Of a stretch of DNA of 64,000 bases, positions 53,531 to 62,547 are shown piece by piece. A model generated the notes under the pieces. It searched no databases and was not told the DNA's origin. It saw nothing but the letters and a program-made list of their open reading frames with translations. This stretch comes from Saprospiraceae bacterium (GTDB lineage: Bacteria; Bacteroidota; Bacteroidia; Chitinophagales; Saprospiraceae): contig JAGQWX010000002.1 in NCBI GenBank assembly GCA_020436935.1, positions 124,001 through 188,000 of the forward strand. The letters are read 5' to 3'. The first letter of the stretch is position 1. Every line of letters begins with the position of its first letter. A program made the position numbers and the translations under genes.

Positions 53531-54301
53531 ATGACCACCATTTGCAAGAACTGTGCAAGCTCCTTCGAAGGTAAATTCTGCAATCAATGCGGACAGGCAG
53601 CTGATACTCCGGAAATCAACTTCAGGAGTGTAGCTCAGGAACTCCAGCATACGATCCTGCAAATTGATAAAGGTCTTTTGTATACTACCCGTGAATTGTT
53701 GCTTCGACCGGGCAAGACGATTAGAGGCTATCTGGAAGGCAAAAGGGTGCAACACATCAAACCCTTTGCCTATATTTTCATCCTGTCAACGCTCTATGCA
53801 CTTTTGACCACGTTGACGCGGAAGTCAACCTTTTTGGCTGACTTTTTGGATGGTTTTTATGATGGGACCACTGAAAGTGAAGCCCAAAGTGATATGGGCC
53901 TGGTGGGGGATATTGTGCTCTGGATGTCAAGCCATTATGCCTATACTACATTGCTTATAATTCCATTAATATCACTGGCATCCTATTTATGTTTTGCCAA
54001 AATGAGATACAATTATTTCCAACATCTGGTCCTCAATTCATACGTTGCCGGGCAAAGAACGGCAGTATTTTTATTGCTGCTTCCTTTTACTTATTTCATT
54101 ACCGATGAGAGCACCAACGATTTTATTGATACTGTAAAAGTTTATTTGGGAATTGCCTTGACATTTTGGACCTATTATCAGTTTTTTAATACGACCAGAG
54201 TTTATAAGCGGATATTACTGACCATTCTGACATATGTGGTCATGTTGGTTTTGATATTTTTGATTACTTTAATCATTGCATTGGTGCAAAAAGTGTTTTG
54301 A
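53531..54301 (+). CDS. DUF3667 family zinc-ribbon membrane protein
   Basis: 256 residues. Starts with a zinc ribbon CKNCASSFEGKFCNQCGQ, then a helix pair (ELQHTILQIDKGLLYTTREL) and three to four membrane segments (near 75-95, 130-160, 170-190 and 225-250). DUF3667 proteins are Bacteroidota-specific and of unknown function. Single gene. Confidence 0.88.
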   Translation: MTTICKNCASSFEGKFCNQCGQAADTPEINFRSVAQELQHTILQIDKGLLYTTRELLLRPGKTIRGYLEGKRVQHIKPFAYIFILSTLYALLTTLTRKSTFLADFLDGFYDGTTESEAQSDMGLVGDIVLWMSSHYAYTTLLIIPLISLASYLCFAKMRYNYFQHLVLNSYVAGQRTAVFLLLLPFTYFITDESTNDFIDTVKVYLGIALTFWTYYQFFNTTRVYKRILLTILTYVVMLVLIFLITLIIALVQKVF

Positions 54302-54352
54302 TGATTTTCCAAATGTTGCTTTCTATGCAGATGAAAGAATGATGACAAGAGC

Positions 54353-54727
54353 TTATTTTGCCTTGCTTTGTTTTTCAATTTTTGCTTCATCAATACCAAA
54401 GTCCTGCATCAATTCCAAGCCATAAGTTCGTATTTGTTCGATGATCGTTATGGCTTTTTCACCCCTTTTTGTTATCGTGTATTCCACCTTTGGAGGAACA
54501 ACGGCAAAAACCTCACGATGGATAAATCCTTCCTCTTCCAGTTGCCGAAGTTGACTGGTCAACATTTTATGGGTGATGTGGGGTATATCCTTTTTTAGTT
54601 CTCCATAGCGCATCACCTTGTCCTTCAATCTCCAAAGAATGGGCATTTTCCACGTCCCGCCTATTCTGTCCATGGCAAACTCGACTGGGTTATAATAGAG
54701 TTTATTATTGTATAAAAATTCAGGCAT
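54353..54727 (-). CDS. HxlR-family winged-helix regulator
   Basis: 124 residues. HxlR signature: IGGTWKMPILWRLKDKVMRY, LTSQLRQLEEEGFIHREVF, VVPPKVEYTITKRGEKA. It lacks an obvious N-terminal redox Cys. It is divergent from the DJ-1/PfpI and VOC genes, a usual layout for this family, and is likely their repressor. Confidence 0.93.
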   Translation of the reverse strand: MPEFLYNNKLYYNPVEFAMDRIGGTWKMPILWRLKDKVMRYGELKKDIPHITHKMLTSQLRQLEEEGFIHREVFAVVPPKVEYTITKRGEKAITIIEQIRTYGLELMQDFGIDEAKIEKQSKAK

Positions 54728-54751
54728 AGTTATTAATCATTTGATTATCAG

Positions 54752-54794
54752 TATACTTTCCTTTAAGTGTGTATCGCTATTCTTGGTAAGTATA
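54752..54794. promoter_or_regulatory. Candidate HxlR operator
   Basis: TATACTT at 54752-54758 is inverted relative to AAGTGTG (54765) and AAGTATA (54788-54794), giving dyad half-sites in the divergent intergenic space. No match to a defined consensus is claimed. Confidence 0.3.
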
Positions 54795-54929
54795 TTGCTA
54801 AAGGTAATATATTCATTCAACTTTGCTATATAAATTTTGAACATTTGAAAACAGGCCTGGAAGCACCTTTAGCCAACAGGCCTGGAAGGCATCATCATTG
54901 GCACTTTTTAAAAAAAAACAAATCAGTAT

Positions 54930-55697
54930 ATGAATATGACAAAGGAGAAATTGAATTATGTACATCCACATGGAGCGCCATCCAAAGGGAAAATTTTGAT
55001 GGTTGCAAGCTCACCTTCAATATCAGAACAGACAGGCTGGCCCATCGGGTTTTGGGCAGCAGAATTGACCCATCCCTTGTTTGTTTTTCAGGAAGCAGGC
55101 TATGAAGTTGAATTGGTATCGACACAGGGAGGCAAGCTTGAAATGGATGCCTACTCCAATCCCACGGATGAAAGCGGATATTCTGCACATGACATCATTT
55201 CATTGGGCTATTTGCAAAAGGAGGATTTCAAATCCATGTTGGAAAATACCAAAAAATTGACAGAAGCAGATCACAAGGCATACGATGCTATTTTTTTGGT
55301 GGGTGGTCAAGGGCCGATGTACACTTTCAGGGGCAATAAGGATTTGGAACAACTGTTTGTTTCTTTTTATGAGTCAGGAAAACCAAGTGCTGCGGTATGC
55401 CATTCTACGACGTTGTTGCTTGATGCAAAAAAATCGGACGGAGAGTTGTTGGTCAATGGCAAAACCTGGACCGGATTTGCTGATGCTGAAGAAGAGTATG
55501 CGGATCAGGCCGTAGGTCAAAAGATTCAACCCTACCGGATTGAAAGTGAAGCCAGGAAATTACCAAATACAGCATTTAAGGTTGCTGCACCATTTTCGTC
55601 GTATGCCATCCAGGATGGAAACCTGATCACTGGCCAACAACAGAATTCAGGAGCTGCAGCCGCGACAATGGTAGTTGAACTATTAAATTCAAAATAA
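54930..55697 (+). CDS. DJ-1/PfpI-family protein (glyoxalase III/Hsp31-like)
   Basis: 255 residues. DJ-1 superfamily: active-site Cys in AAVCHSTTLL, preceded by the conserved Glu in FWAAELTHPL, and IFLVGGQGPMY. Catalytic Cys-His-Glu/Asp set is consistent with the Hsp31-type group that acts as a glutathione-independent glyoxalase. It may detoxify methylglyoxal or related aldehydes; family members vary. First gene after the HxlR operator; a VOC gene follows by 1 nt. Confidence 0.9.
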   Translation: MNMTKEKLNYVHPHGAPSKGKILMVASSPSISEQTGWPIGFWAAELTHPLFVFQEAGYEVELVSTQGGKLEMDAYSNPTDESGYSAHDIISLGYLQKEDFKSMLENTKKLTEADHKAYDAIFLVGGQGPMYTFRGNKDLEQLFVSFYESGKPSAAVCHSTTLLLDAKKSDGELLVNGKTWTGFADAEEEYADQAVGQKIQPYRIESEARKLPNTAFKVAAPFSSYAIQDGNLITGQQQNSGAAAATMVVELLNSK

Positions 55698-55698
55698 T

Positions 55699-56073
55699 AT
55701 GAATGCAATAAACTGGTTTGAAATACCGGCAACAGACCTGGAAAGAGCATATGATTTTTATTATTCCATTTTAAGTGGTAAGGTAAAAAAGGGGACTTTT
55801 GGCAATGGTGAGTTGGTTTTGTTTGATGTGCCCTTCAACTCAGGGGAAGCTGTTGGCGGATCTATTGTGGTGCGTGAAAACTTTGTTCCGACTGCCGGGG
55901 GGGCGATGATTTATCTCAATGCTTTTGGGCCACTTTCAGAAGCCACAAATAAGGTAGAATCATCGGGTGGGCAGGTATTGGTACCATTTATGGATCTTGG
56001 AAAATTTGGTTTTGCCAGCATAATCATTGACAGTGAAGGAAATCGAATCGGCCTGCTCTCCAATGAAAGGTAA
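55699..56073 (+). CDS. VOC-family (glyoxalase/dioxygenase-fold) protein
   Basis: 124 residues. Single VOC module: NAINWFEIPATDLERAYDFY at the N-terminus and LGKFGFASIIIDSEGNRIGL at the C-terminus, which are the hallmarks of the PhnB/glyoxalase-like group. It starts 1 nt after the DJ-1 stop, so the two are co-transcribed and probably act in the same aldehyde-detoxification response. Its last 11 nt overlap the next gene. Confidence 0.9.
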   Translation: MNAINWFEIPATDLERAYDFYYSILSGKVKKGTFGNGELVLFDVPFNSGEAVGGSIVVRENFVPTAGGAMIYLNAFGPLSEATNKVESSGGQVLVPFMDLGKFGFASIIIDSEGNRIGLLSNER

Positions 56074-56734
56074 ACTTCTTTTTTTGACCTTTTCTGTAAT
56101 GCTGTTTTTCATAACAAAAGCATATAGTCAAATTCCGGTAGAAATATTTGGTGGATATAATCGGGCGACCATCGATGTCATATTTTTCAAATTCTTCAAA
56201 CAATATAGAAAGGAAGAAAATGGAAAGCCGCAACGCTGGCTGTTTTTCAATAGAAACCGGGCAGGTGTTGATTATATGATGAACTCTTCCAACCATTTGC
56301 CTCAATTTGGATTCACAGAAGCCATTTCTTACAACCATGAACAAATGAAAGGATTTGCTCCGGTGATCGTGGCACAGGTATTAAATCAGGGTGTTTTTCC
56401 AAAGGCAGGAATTCAGTATGCTCACATCGGCGCTAACGCAACCATTTTTACCTGGCTGGTTTGTGAAACAATGCGTGAAGCAGATGTAGATTATTTTTTG
56501 TTGTTGAGGTACACTCCGAACATCACAGAAAAGGTCAAATTATTTACCCAGGTGGAAAGTATCAATTCTTTTCCTATTGGAAATTCCAATCAATACAATC
56601 TCGCACAGAGAATTCGATTGGGGATTCAATACCATGGATTCCAGTTGGGAGCAGGATTTGACTTAGCCCGGAATAAAAATCCTTTGGTCACCAAAAGTCT
56701 AAATATTGGTGGATTTATCAGACATGAATTTTAA
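56063..56734 (+). CDS. Hypothetical secreted/outer-membrane protein
   Basis: 223 residues from the ATG at 56063; the frame is open from 56027, but the signal peptide (LLFLTFSVMLFFITKAYS) starts at this ATG. The C-terminal half has alternating strands ending GGFIRHEF, suggestive of a small beta-barrel. No family recognised. Overlaps the VOC gene by 11 nt and is followed after 3 nt by the bestrophin gene. Confidence 0.6.
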   Translation: MKGKLLFLTFSVMLFFITKAYSQIPVEIFGGYNRATIDVIFFKFFKQYRKEENGKPQRWLFFNRNRAGVDYMMNSSNHLPQFGFTEAISYNHEQMKGFAPVIVAQVLNQGVFPKAGIQYAHIGANATIFTWLVCETMREADVDYFLLLRYTPNITEKVKLFTQVESINSFPIGNSNQYNLAQRIRLGIQYHGFQLGAGFDLARNKNPLVTKSLNIGGFIRHEF

Positions 56735-56737
56735 AAA

Positions 56738-57673
56738 ATGATCATTAAAAGAAATTTCAATCCCTTAAGGGTACTTCAATATGTCCAGGTCGAACTGGGC
56801 TTTGCAGTGGTGGTTTCAACACTTGTTTTTGTGTTTTATCACCACGGCTTTATGACTGCAACCATACCATTTTCTATCACTGCGATTTTGGGGAGTGCTC
56901 TCGCAATTTTTATTGCATTTAGAAACAACAGTTCCTATGGCCGATGGTGGGAAGCCAGAACACTTTGGGGAGGCATCATCAATTCAAGCCGGGTTTTGGC
57001 CAGATTGATCATCACATTTTCAGACAGCCATGCTCATCAGCAAAACTATGATAGAGCACGAAGTGAAAAATTCAAAAAAGCATTGGTCTATCAAGTCATT
57101 GCCTGGGTACATGCGCTCCGCCTGCACTTGAGAAATCAAGAAAATTGGAGTGAATTAAAACGATTTTTAGATGAAGAAGCATTTGAGCAGGTCGACAAGG
57201 CGAATAATAAGCCCAACTTCATACAGCTGTTGTCAGGGAGAATGATTTATGATGCCATGTCCAACGGGACATTGGGAGGATTCGATAGTTTTCAAATGGA
57301 AGGGCAATTGCTGGCGCTTGCCAATTATCAGGGAGGGTGTGAGCGAATAAAAAATACCCCATTGCTGAGGCAATATGATTATTTTACTAGGCTTTTTTTA
57401 TTCACCTTTATGCTTTTGCTCCCATTTTCGTTGATTGGTGACTTTACAAAAATGCAAATTGGATATCTGATCATTCCCGTTTCTGTGCTTGTCTCTTTTG
57501 TATTTTCAATCATTGGAAAAGTAGGTGAGGTCAACGAAGATCCATTTGAAAATAGAATTACAGACGTCCCTTTAACGGCACTTTGTAATACTGTAGAAAG
57601 AGATTTGAGAGAAATGCTGGGCGAGATGGATTTACCTCAAAAGACGAAAGTGGAGAATGGCTTTTTATATTAA
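56738..57673 (+). CDS. Bestrophin-family ion channel
   Basis: 311 residues. Bestrophin/UPF0187 features: the first helix LGFAVVVSTLVFVFYHHG and IAFRNNSSYGRWWEARTLWGG (the SSYxRWWEAR signature), then further helices to about 265, and NRITDVPLTALCNTVERDL near the end. Forms a pentameric anion or cation channel in the membrane. Three nt after the hypothetical secreted gene; whether they share a function is unknown. Confidence 0.92.
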   Translation: MIIKRNFNPLRVLQYVQVELGFAVVVSTLVFVFYHHGFMTATIPFSITAILGSALAIFIAFRNNSSYGRWWEARTLWGGIINSSRVLARLIITFSDSHAHQQNYDRARSEKFKKALVYQVIAWVHALRLHLRNQENWSELKRFLDEEAFEQVDKANNKPNFIQLLSGRMIYDAMSNGTLGGFDSFQMEGQLLALANYQGGCERIKNTPLLRQYDYFTRLFLFTFMLLLPFSLIGDFTKMQIGYLIIPVSVLVSFVFSIIGKVGEVNEDPFENRITDVPLTALCNTVERDLREMLGEMDLPQKTKVENGFLY

Positions 57674-57751
57674 TTCGCCTTATATAGGTTTTTTGCCGGA
57701 ATTGGACAAAAGGATTATGGAAGAGTATTATAGAAATAAATAAAATAAAGT

Positions 57752-58369
57752 ATGAAAATAGCAATTATAGGTACGGGTAATGTTGGTGGAGCACTGGCAA
57801 CAAAATGGGCCCACAGCGGGCATGAAATTTACCTTGGTGTTCGGGATATCCAAAATTTCAAAGGGAAAGAGCTTCTCGATAATCCGAATACTCAAGCAAA
57901 AAGCATAGCAGATGCTGTACAGCTCGCTGAGGTAATTTTACTCTCTACGCCGGCAACAGCTGTGGTTGATGTGGTGAAGAGTCTAGGTGATACGTCTGGA
58001 AAAATCATCATCGATGCTATGAATGTTGTTATGGGCAGAGGCCCCGAGGGATATAAACATACCACCAACGCCATCCTGGACAATACGCACACCAGAGACG
58101 TTGTAAAGTGCTTTAATACCACAGGTTTTAACAATATGGTCGATCCGGTATATGGAAATATTGCCCTCGATTTATTTGTGGCCGGAGACAGTGAAAGAGG
58201 CAAACAAGCGGCGATACAATTGGCCAAAGACGCTGGTTTTGCCGACTGTTACCCTATTGGAGGCAATGATAAATTTGAACTCATGGAACAATTTGCGTGG
58301 TTTTGGATCAATCTGGCCATGTTCCAGGGGCAAGGCAGAGATATAGGTTTTAAATTATTGAAGAGGTAG
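57752..58369 (+). CDS. NADPH-binding F420-reductase/NPD-like oxidoreductase
   Basis: 205 residues. Rossmann start KIAIIGTGNVGGALA then Arg29 of the NADP-binding loop (YLGVRD). Resembles F420-dependent NADP reductases and the Npd1/pyrroline-type domain family (STPATAVVDVVKSLG, VKCFNTTGFNNM). F420 is not expected in this phylum, so it is more likely a generic NADP-dependent reductase. Single gene. Confidence 0.85.
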   Translation: MKIAIIGTGNVGGALATKWAHSGHEIYLGVRDIQNFKGKELLDNPNTQAKSIADAVQLAEVILLSTPATAVVDVVKSLGDTSGKIIIDAMNVVMGRGPEGYKHTTNAILDNTHTRDVVKCFNTTGFNNMVDPVYGNIALDLFVAGDSERGKQAAIQLAKDAGFADCYPIGGNDKFELMEQFAWFWINLAMFQGQGRDIGFKLLKR

Positions 58370-58505
58370 GCAGGGGATCGTATGGTGAAGACAATCAACC
58401 TAAAGATGCTTTATTGCGGTCTAATAAAATTTCGCAATTGTGTTATATTTGGAGACATTGGTAATGGTCCTTTGTTATTCTTAAAGTATCAACAATCCAC
58501 TGAGG

Positions 58506-59240
58506 ATGATCAAATTATTTCGAAAATTAAGAGCGATCAGCATTCAGGAGAGTAATATCATCCAATATCTCAAATATGCTTTTGGCGAAATCATCCTGGT
58601 GGTCATTGGGATTTTAATTGCCCTATCCATCAACAACTGGAATGATCAGAGAAAAGACAGGATCGCTGAACAAGCTTTGTACAAAACTTTGATCACAAGT
58701 CTCCAAACCGATCTTGAAGACGTAAAGGATAAATATCTGGTCATAGACAGTGCCATCATGGCACAAAAAATATTTATCACATCCACGTTTGATGAAGTTA
58801 TTTCCAAATATGCCGATGATCAATTGTTTAAGCTGGTATTTTTTGCAGGAAATACCAGTAAATCATTCGTTCCAAATATTTCCATTTACAATAAAATCCT
58901 GCAAAACAATGAGATCGACCTGATTCAGTCTGAGGAATTACAAATGAAAATCACGAAACTATATGAAGTACAGTATTGGGAATATAAAGACCTGGATACA
59001 TACCTTGAGCATATGGCGCAATCTGGTTTAATCAGTAACTTTTTTGGCAATATTGCAGACATTTTTATTAAACCCAACCAGGATTTAAAGGCAGAATTGA
59101 TAAGAGATCACTATGACGAATTAAAGAAGGATTGCAGAAAAATTTACTTTTTATCTCTGTCAACGCAGGCATCAATGCTCAATTGTCAGAGGAATATTGA
59201 AGAAGTGATTAAGGCCATAAAAGCTGAAGAGAAAAACTAA
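58506..59240 (+). CDS. DUF6090 family membrane protein (intact)
   Basis: 244 residues. Same N-terminal signature as the broken copy at 42611: LKYAFGEIILVVIGILIAL, then SINNWNDQRKD. A single transmembrane helix at about 25-45 is followed by a helical extracytoplasmic domain. Unknown function, common in Bacteroidota. Serves as the length reference for the interrupted paralog. Confidence 0.85.
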   Translation: MIKLFRKLRAISIQESNIIQYLKYAFGEIILVVIGILIALSINNWNDQRKDRIAEQALYKTLITSLQTDLEDVKDKYLVIDSAIMAQKIFITSTFDEVISKYADDQLFKLVFFAGNTSKSFVPNISIYNKILQNNEIDLIQSEELQMKITKLYEVQYWEYKDLDTYLEHMAQSGLISNFFGNIADIFIKPNQDLKAELIRDHYDELKKDCRKIYFLSLSTQASMLNCQRNIEEVIKAIKAEEKN

Positions 59241-59557
59241 ACCTTTGAAATAATTTTGATGGGAAAATACAGTGATTCTATTTTTTTATGAGGGATTACC
59301 TTTTCTTTATTAAAATGAGTTTAACTGGCTGGGGATAAATTGCATGGCTATTAATACTAACTTATTTACGCAGAAATCAATTTGGGTAGGGTGATTTGTC
59401 TTAATTGTCCATAATCGAAACTAAATCTTAATTGCCCGGACAGATAAAATTAGAAAATATTCCCATCCAATAAAAGGAGTGGCAGGCATAAAAAAGAAAT
59501 TATCTTTGATTAGTTTCATAAATTGGTCGTACGAATATTTGCCAATCAAAATCAATC
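59241..59557. promoter_or_regulatory. Intergenic region with a -7 box for the hydrolase gene
   Basis: 317 bp. TATCTTTG at 59501-59508 fits TAnnTTTG and is 49 nt before the ATG at 59558. No clear -33 match. The rest has no gene or repeat. Confidence 0.4.
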
Positions 59558-60406
59558 ATGAAATCGGTTTTCGCACTTATGTTAATGATGCTCATCGGGA
59601 ATTATACATGGGCTCAGGACCACTCCAAGCACATTAAGGTAGACGGTAAGGGGCAGACCATTGTGTTGCTCCATGGTGGTACCTTTGATGCTGAGGCATT
59701 TGCAAAACATGCGGAAATATTGTCCGAAGATTTTCAGGTCATCAGACCCACACAATATAATGTTCAGTATGGTGATGCAGGAATGGAATTGTCTGAGAAA
59801 TATTCAGTGCAAACAGAATCCAATGGACTAAAAATTACACTAGATTCGATGGGAATAACCGAACCTGTCGTTTTGGTGGGTCATTCCTATGGAGGGGTTA
59901 TTGCCTTTGATTTTGCGATAAACTACCCCGATAGAATTAAAAGCCTCGTCCTTATTGAAGCTCCTTTGTTTGATCTTGCAAAACAAAAAGGTGTTTTTTC
60001 GGAAAAAATGAAAGAAATAGTAGACTTGTCGCTCCATTTTACGCCTCAGGCTTCAATAACCGAGGAAATGATTAAAAGTTTTAGATGTGAGATGGTGAAT
60101 TGTGAAAGCTTTGACATAACAACACACCGAATGTGGTCCAAATGGCTCCACGACAAAGATAGGCTCAGGGGCTTATATGCGGTTCCTTTGTATAAAGTTG
60201 ATTTAGCGAAACTGCGGGCTTTTCAACAACCTGTCCTTATAGTTACAGGAACAAACACCATTGAGCCAAACAAAACCATTGATCAGATCCTCAGCGTTGA
60301 ATTTCCAGATGCACATACAGGTCAACTTTCAGGTGAGCATACAGCAATTTATCAGCAAGCCCCAAGTTTTATTGAACTCCTCCATGCTTTTATGCGGAAA
60401 AAATAG
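59558..60406 (+). CDS. Secreted alpha/beta hydrolase
   Basis: 282 residues with a signal peptide (VFALMLMMLIGNYTWAQ). Alpha/beta-hydrolase elements: IVLLHGGTFDAEAF (oxyanion region), nucleophile elbow VGHSYGGVIAFD, and a terminal catalytic His in LSGEHTAIYQ. Likely a periplasmic esterase or related hydrolase of small substrates. Single gene. Confidence 0.9.
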   Translation: MKSVFALMLMMLIGNYTWAQDHSKHIKVDGKGQTIVLLHGGTFDAEAFAKHAEILSEDFQVIRPTQYNVQYGDAGMELSEKYSVQTESNGLKITLDSMGITEPVVLVGHSYGGVIAFDFAINYPDRIKSLVLIEAPLFDLAKQKGVFSEKMKEIVDLSLHFTPQASITEEMIKSFRCEMVNCESFDITTHRMWSKWLHDKDRLRGLYAVPLYKVDLAKLRAFQQPVLIVTGTNTIEPNKTIDQILSVEFPDAHTGQLSGEHTAIYQQAPSFIELLHAFMRKK

Positions 60407-60533
60407 GCGGGCTCAATAATAGTTTCATGACAGTAAGACTTAGAGGTAAAAACATTGATCAATCGTATTTTAAACCATGGTTGAATAAAAATAGAAAGTG
60501 AGTTCGAAATTCCTGAAATTTTAAATAACAGCT

Positions 60534-61331
60534 TTGGAAGAAAACATATTGGAATATTTGGGCAGTAACGGCACTGGCTTTATACACGCCGGAGGAAGGC
60601 TTGCGACCTTTAAAATGATGAGTCTTGTCCGTCCTCAGGAAGGTGAAATAATTATGGAAATTGGCTTTGGGACAGGAGCTACTTTGATAGAGATGGCTGC
60701 TTCTTCAAAAGCAGATTTTTTTGGTTTTGAATATTCAGAGACCATGTTTGTTTCTGCCAAAAGGCGGATCCGGTATTGCAAAATGGAGGGTCGTATTCAA
60801 ATTTCATTGCTGAAAAGTAAAAATCAAATACCGGTTGCTGACAACACATTCGATAAAATATACGCAGAATCCATCATTGCTATACAGGAAGGGCAGGACA
60901 TCAGAGACCTTTTAATAGAATTGAAACGAGTACTGAAGCCCAATGGAATGTTGATCTTTAACGAAACCATATGGCTGGACAATACTGATTTTGATACAGC
61001 AAAATCCATCAACGAACATTGTAAACAATCATTTGGCATCATACAATCCAATCAGGAATACCTGCATCTGAATGACTGGAAAAATTTGTTGAAACACATT
61101 GGTTTTTTAGATGTCCAGGCTTTTCGAATGTCCGAAGTTCCTCCACTAAAGCAAAAGATAAATAGGCAAAACATGCGATCTTTATTGTTTTCACTTTATG
61201 GTAGAATAAAATCTATGACCTCTTTTGATAATCGCAGGATCAGAAAAGGATTTAGAAAAGAAATGGACAGAATAATCGATAAGGATCTTAAATTGATGGA
61301 AGGAATATTTGTAAAGGTTAGCAAAGGATAA
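60534..61331 (+). CDS. Class I SAM-dependent methyltransferase
   Basis: 265 residues. SAM motif I GEIIMEIGFGTGATL, acidic post-motif FGFEYSETMF, motif II region DKIYAESIIAIQ, and KRVLKPNGMLIFNE (motif III). Only a TTG at 60534 can start the full domain, because a TAA lies in frame at 60522-60524 and the next ATG would cut motif I. Substrate unknown; a small-molecule methyltransferase is likely. Confidence 0.85.
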   Translation: MEENILEYLGSNGTGFIHAGGRLATFKMMSLVRPQEGEIIMEIGFGTGATLIEMAASSKADFFGFEYSETMFVSAKRRIRYCKMEGRIQISLLKSKNQIPVADNTFDKIYAESIIAIQEGQDIRDLLIELKRVLKPNGMLIFNETIWLDNTDFDTAKSINEHCKQSFGIIQSNQEYLHLNDWKNLLKHIGFLDVQAFRMSEVPPLKQKINRQNMRSLLFSLYGRIKSMTSFDNRRIRKGFRKEMDRIIDKDLKLMEGIFVKVSKG

Positions 61332-61399
61332 TGGAGCAATTTTGAATTTTATCGAATTATCTGGCTTATTCATTAATTTTAAATGCAGAAATAGAAATA

Positions 61400-61834
61400 G
61401 TGGAAATTAAATTTGAAATCCTGCTCATTAATCCCCCTGCCGGTGTTTTATTTGGCTTGCAAAAGGGATCGGGTAATGCTGTTGAAAGCCTTCAAAAACA
61501 AATGTCCGGGACAGGTGATTTGTCCTTTACATTTGAAGCCATCGTGAAAGGCGACAGTGCAGCTGATGCACTACCTAAATTGTCCGGCGCTTTCGTACAG
61601 GGCCCGGCAGGTGGTAAGTTCGTTTATATTGGCATTGGCACTTATGCAGGACAGTGGGATTCTATTTGGTCAAGAAGACTCAAGGTACCTTTAACGGGAA
61701 TAACATGGGAAGATATTGATGCAACATCGAAAGGGGCGTTTCTACGTACAAAAGTGCCAGGCACAGGCAAAGACGGAGGCCCCAATTGTGCAACAGTAAA
61801 GCCTTTTGAAGGTTGGAAACTGGTCATTAAATGA
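61400..61834 (+). CDS. DUF5990 family protein
   Basis: 144 residues from a GTG at 61400, the only usable start here. Single compact domain (EIKFEILLINPPAGVLFGLQKG and GPAGGKFVYIGIGTYAGQWD). I recall it as DUF5990, function unknown; the recognition is moderate. Single gene. Confidence 0.7.
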   Translation: MEIKFEILLINPPAGVLFGLQKGSGNAVESLQKQMSGTGDLSFTFEAIVKGDSAADALPKLSGAFVQGPAGGKFVYIGIGTYAGQWDSIWSRRLKVPLTGITWEDIDATSKGAFLRTKVPGTGKDGGPNCATVKPFEGWKLVIK

Positions 61835-61945
61835 AGTATGTAGCAAGTCTTAAGTAACAATTCTTTTAAAGGTGTGTCTCATTAAAGACAGGATATTTTA
61901 TTACTTTGACGCAAATCAATACAACAAATAATTAAACACCTACAA

Positions 61946-62329
61946 ATGATCGAAAGAAAAAACTTTAATTCAGAAAAGGCTCCCAGAATGAGTGAAACAT
62001 TTCCTCAAGCAGTCATTTCCGGAGATTTTATTTATTTATCCGGCATGCCGGGTTTGAATTTGTCTGATGGAAAAATCATCAGCGAAGATTTTGAAGACCA
62101 AGTAAGAAAAAGTTTTGAAAACATCAAAACAATATTGGAGGATGCCGGAAGCAGTATGGCTAAGGTCATCAAAACCACCATTTTTATGGTTACCGGAAAT
62201 GATTTTGCGGTTATTAATAAAGTATATAAAGAGTTTTTTCCAGAAAGTGCACCAGCTCGGAGTACTCCTCAGGTGATGCCATTTCCTGCTGGTATTTTGG
62301 TATCCATAGAGTGCGTTGCTTTGGTTTAA
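61946..62329 (+). CDS. RidA-family protein (YjgF/YER057c/UK114)
   Basis: 127 residues, the usual size. RidA features: PQAVISGDFIYLSGMPGLN near the N-terminus, IKTILEDAGSSMAKVIKTTIF, and near the end STPQVMPFPAGILVSIECVALV. The substrate-contact Arg is replaced or moved near the PARSTPQ segment. Deaminates reactive imines or enamines in RidA-type proteins; some relatives lack the active Arg. Confidence 0.93.
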   Translation: MIERKNFNSEKAPRMSETFPQAVISGDFIYLSGMPGLNLSDGKIISEDFEDQVRKSFENIKTILEDAGSSMAKVIKTTIFMVTGNDFAVINKVYKEFFPESAPARSTPQVMPFPAGILVSIECVALV

Positions 62330-62480
62330 AAAAGATAAATCAAACTATTGCTTTCAAGATTTTTTGAGGAACTGCTGGTGTGCGATGGGTGTAATTAATC
62401 TTTTAATAAGGATGAATAGAATTAAAGGGAATCTCTGGTTTTGACCATCTCATCTTTGAAATTAACTTAGGTTTCAAACA

Positions 62481-62512
62481 TAAAAATGCACCTCCATTTT
62501 CACAGAGGTGCA
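62481..62512 (-). terminator. Intrinsic terminator of the FN3/GEVED gene
   Basis: TGCACCTC (62487-62494) pairs with GAGGTGCA (62505-62512); on the minus strand a T-run follows. It lies 36 nt past the stop of the large secreted protein. Confidence 0.88.
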
Positions 62513-62547
62513 CTAAAATGATCAATCTTAATGAAAGATACGTGATG

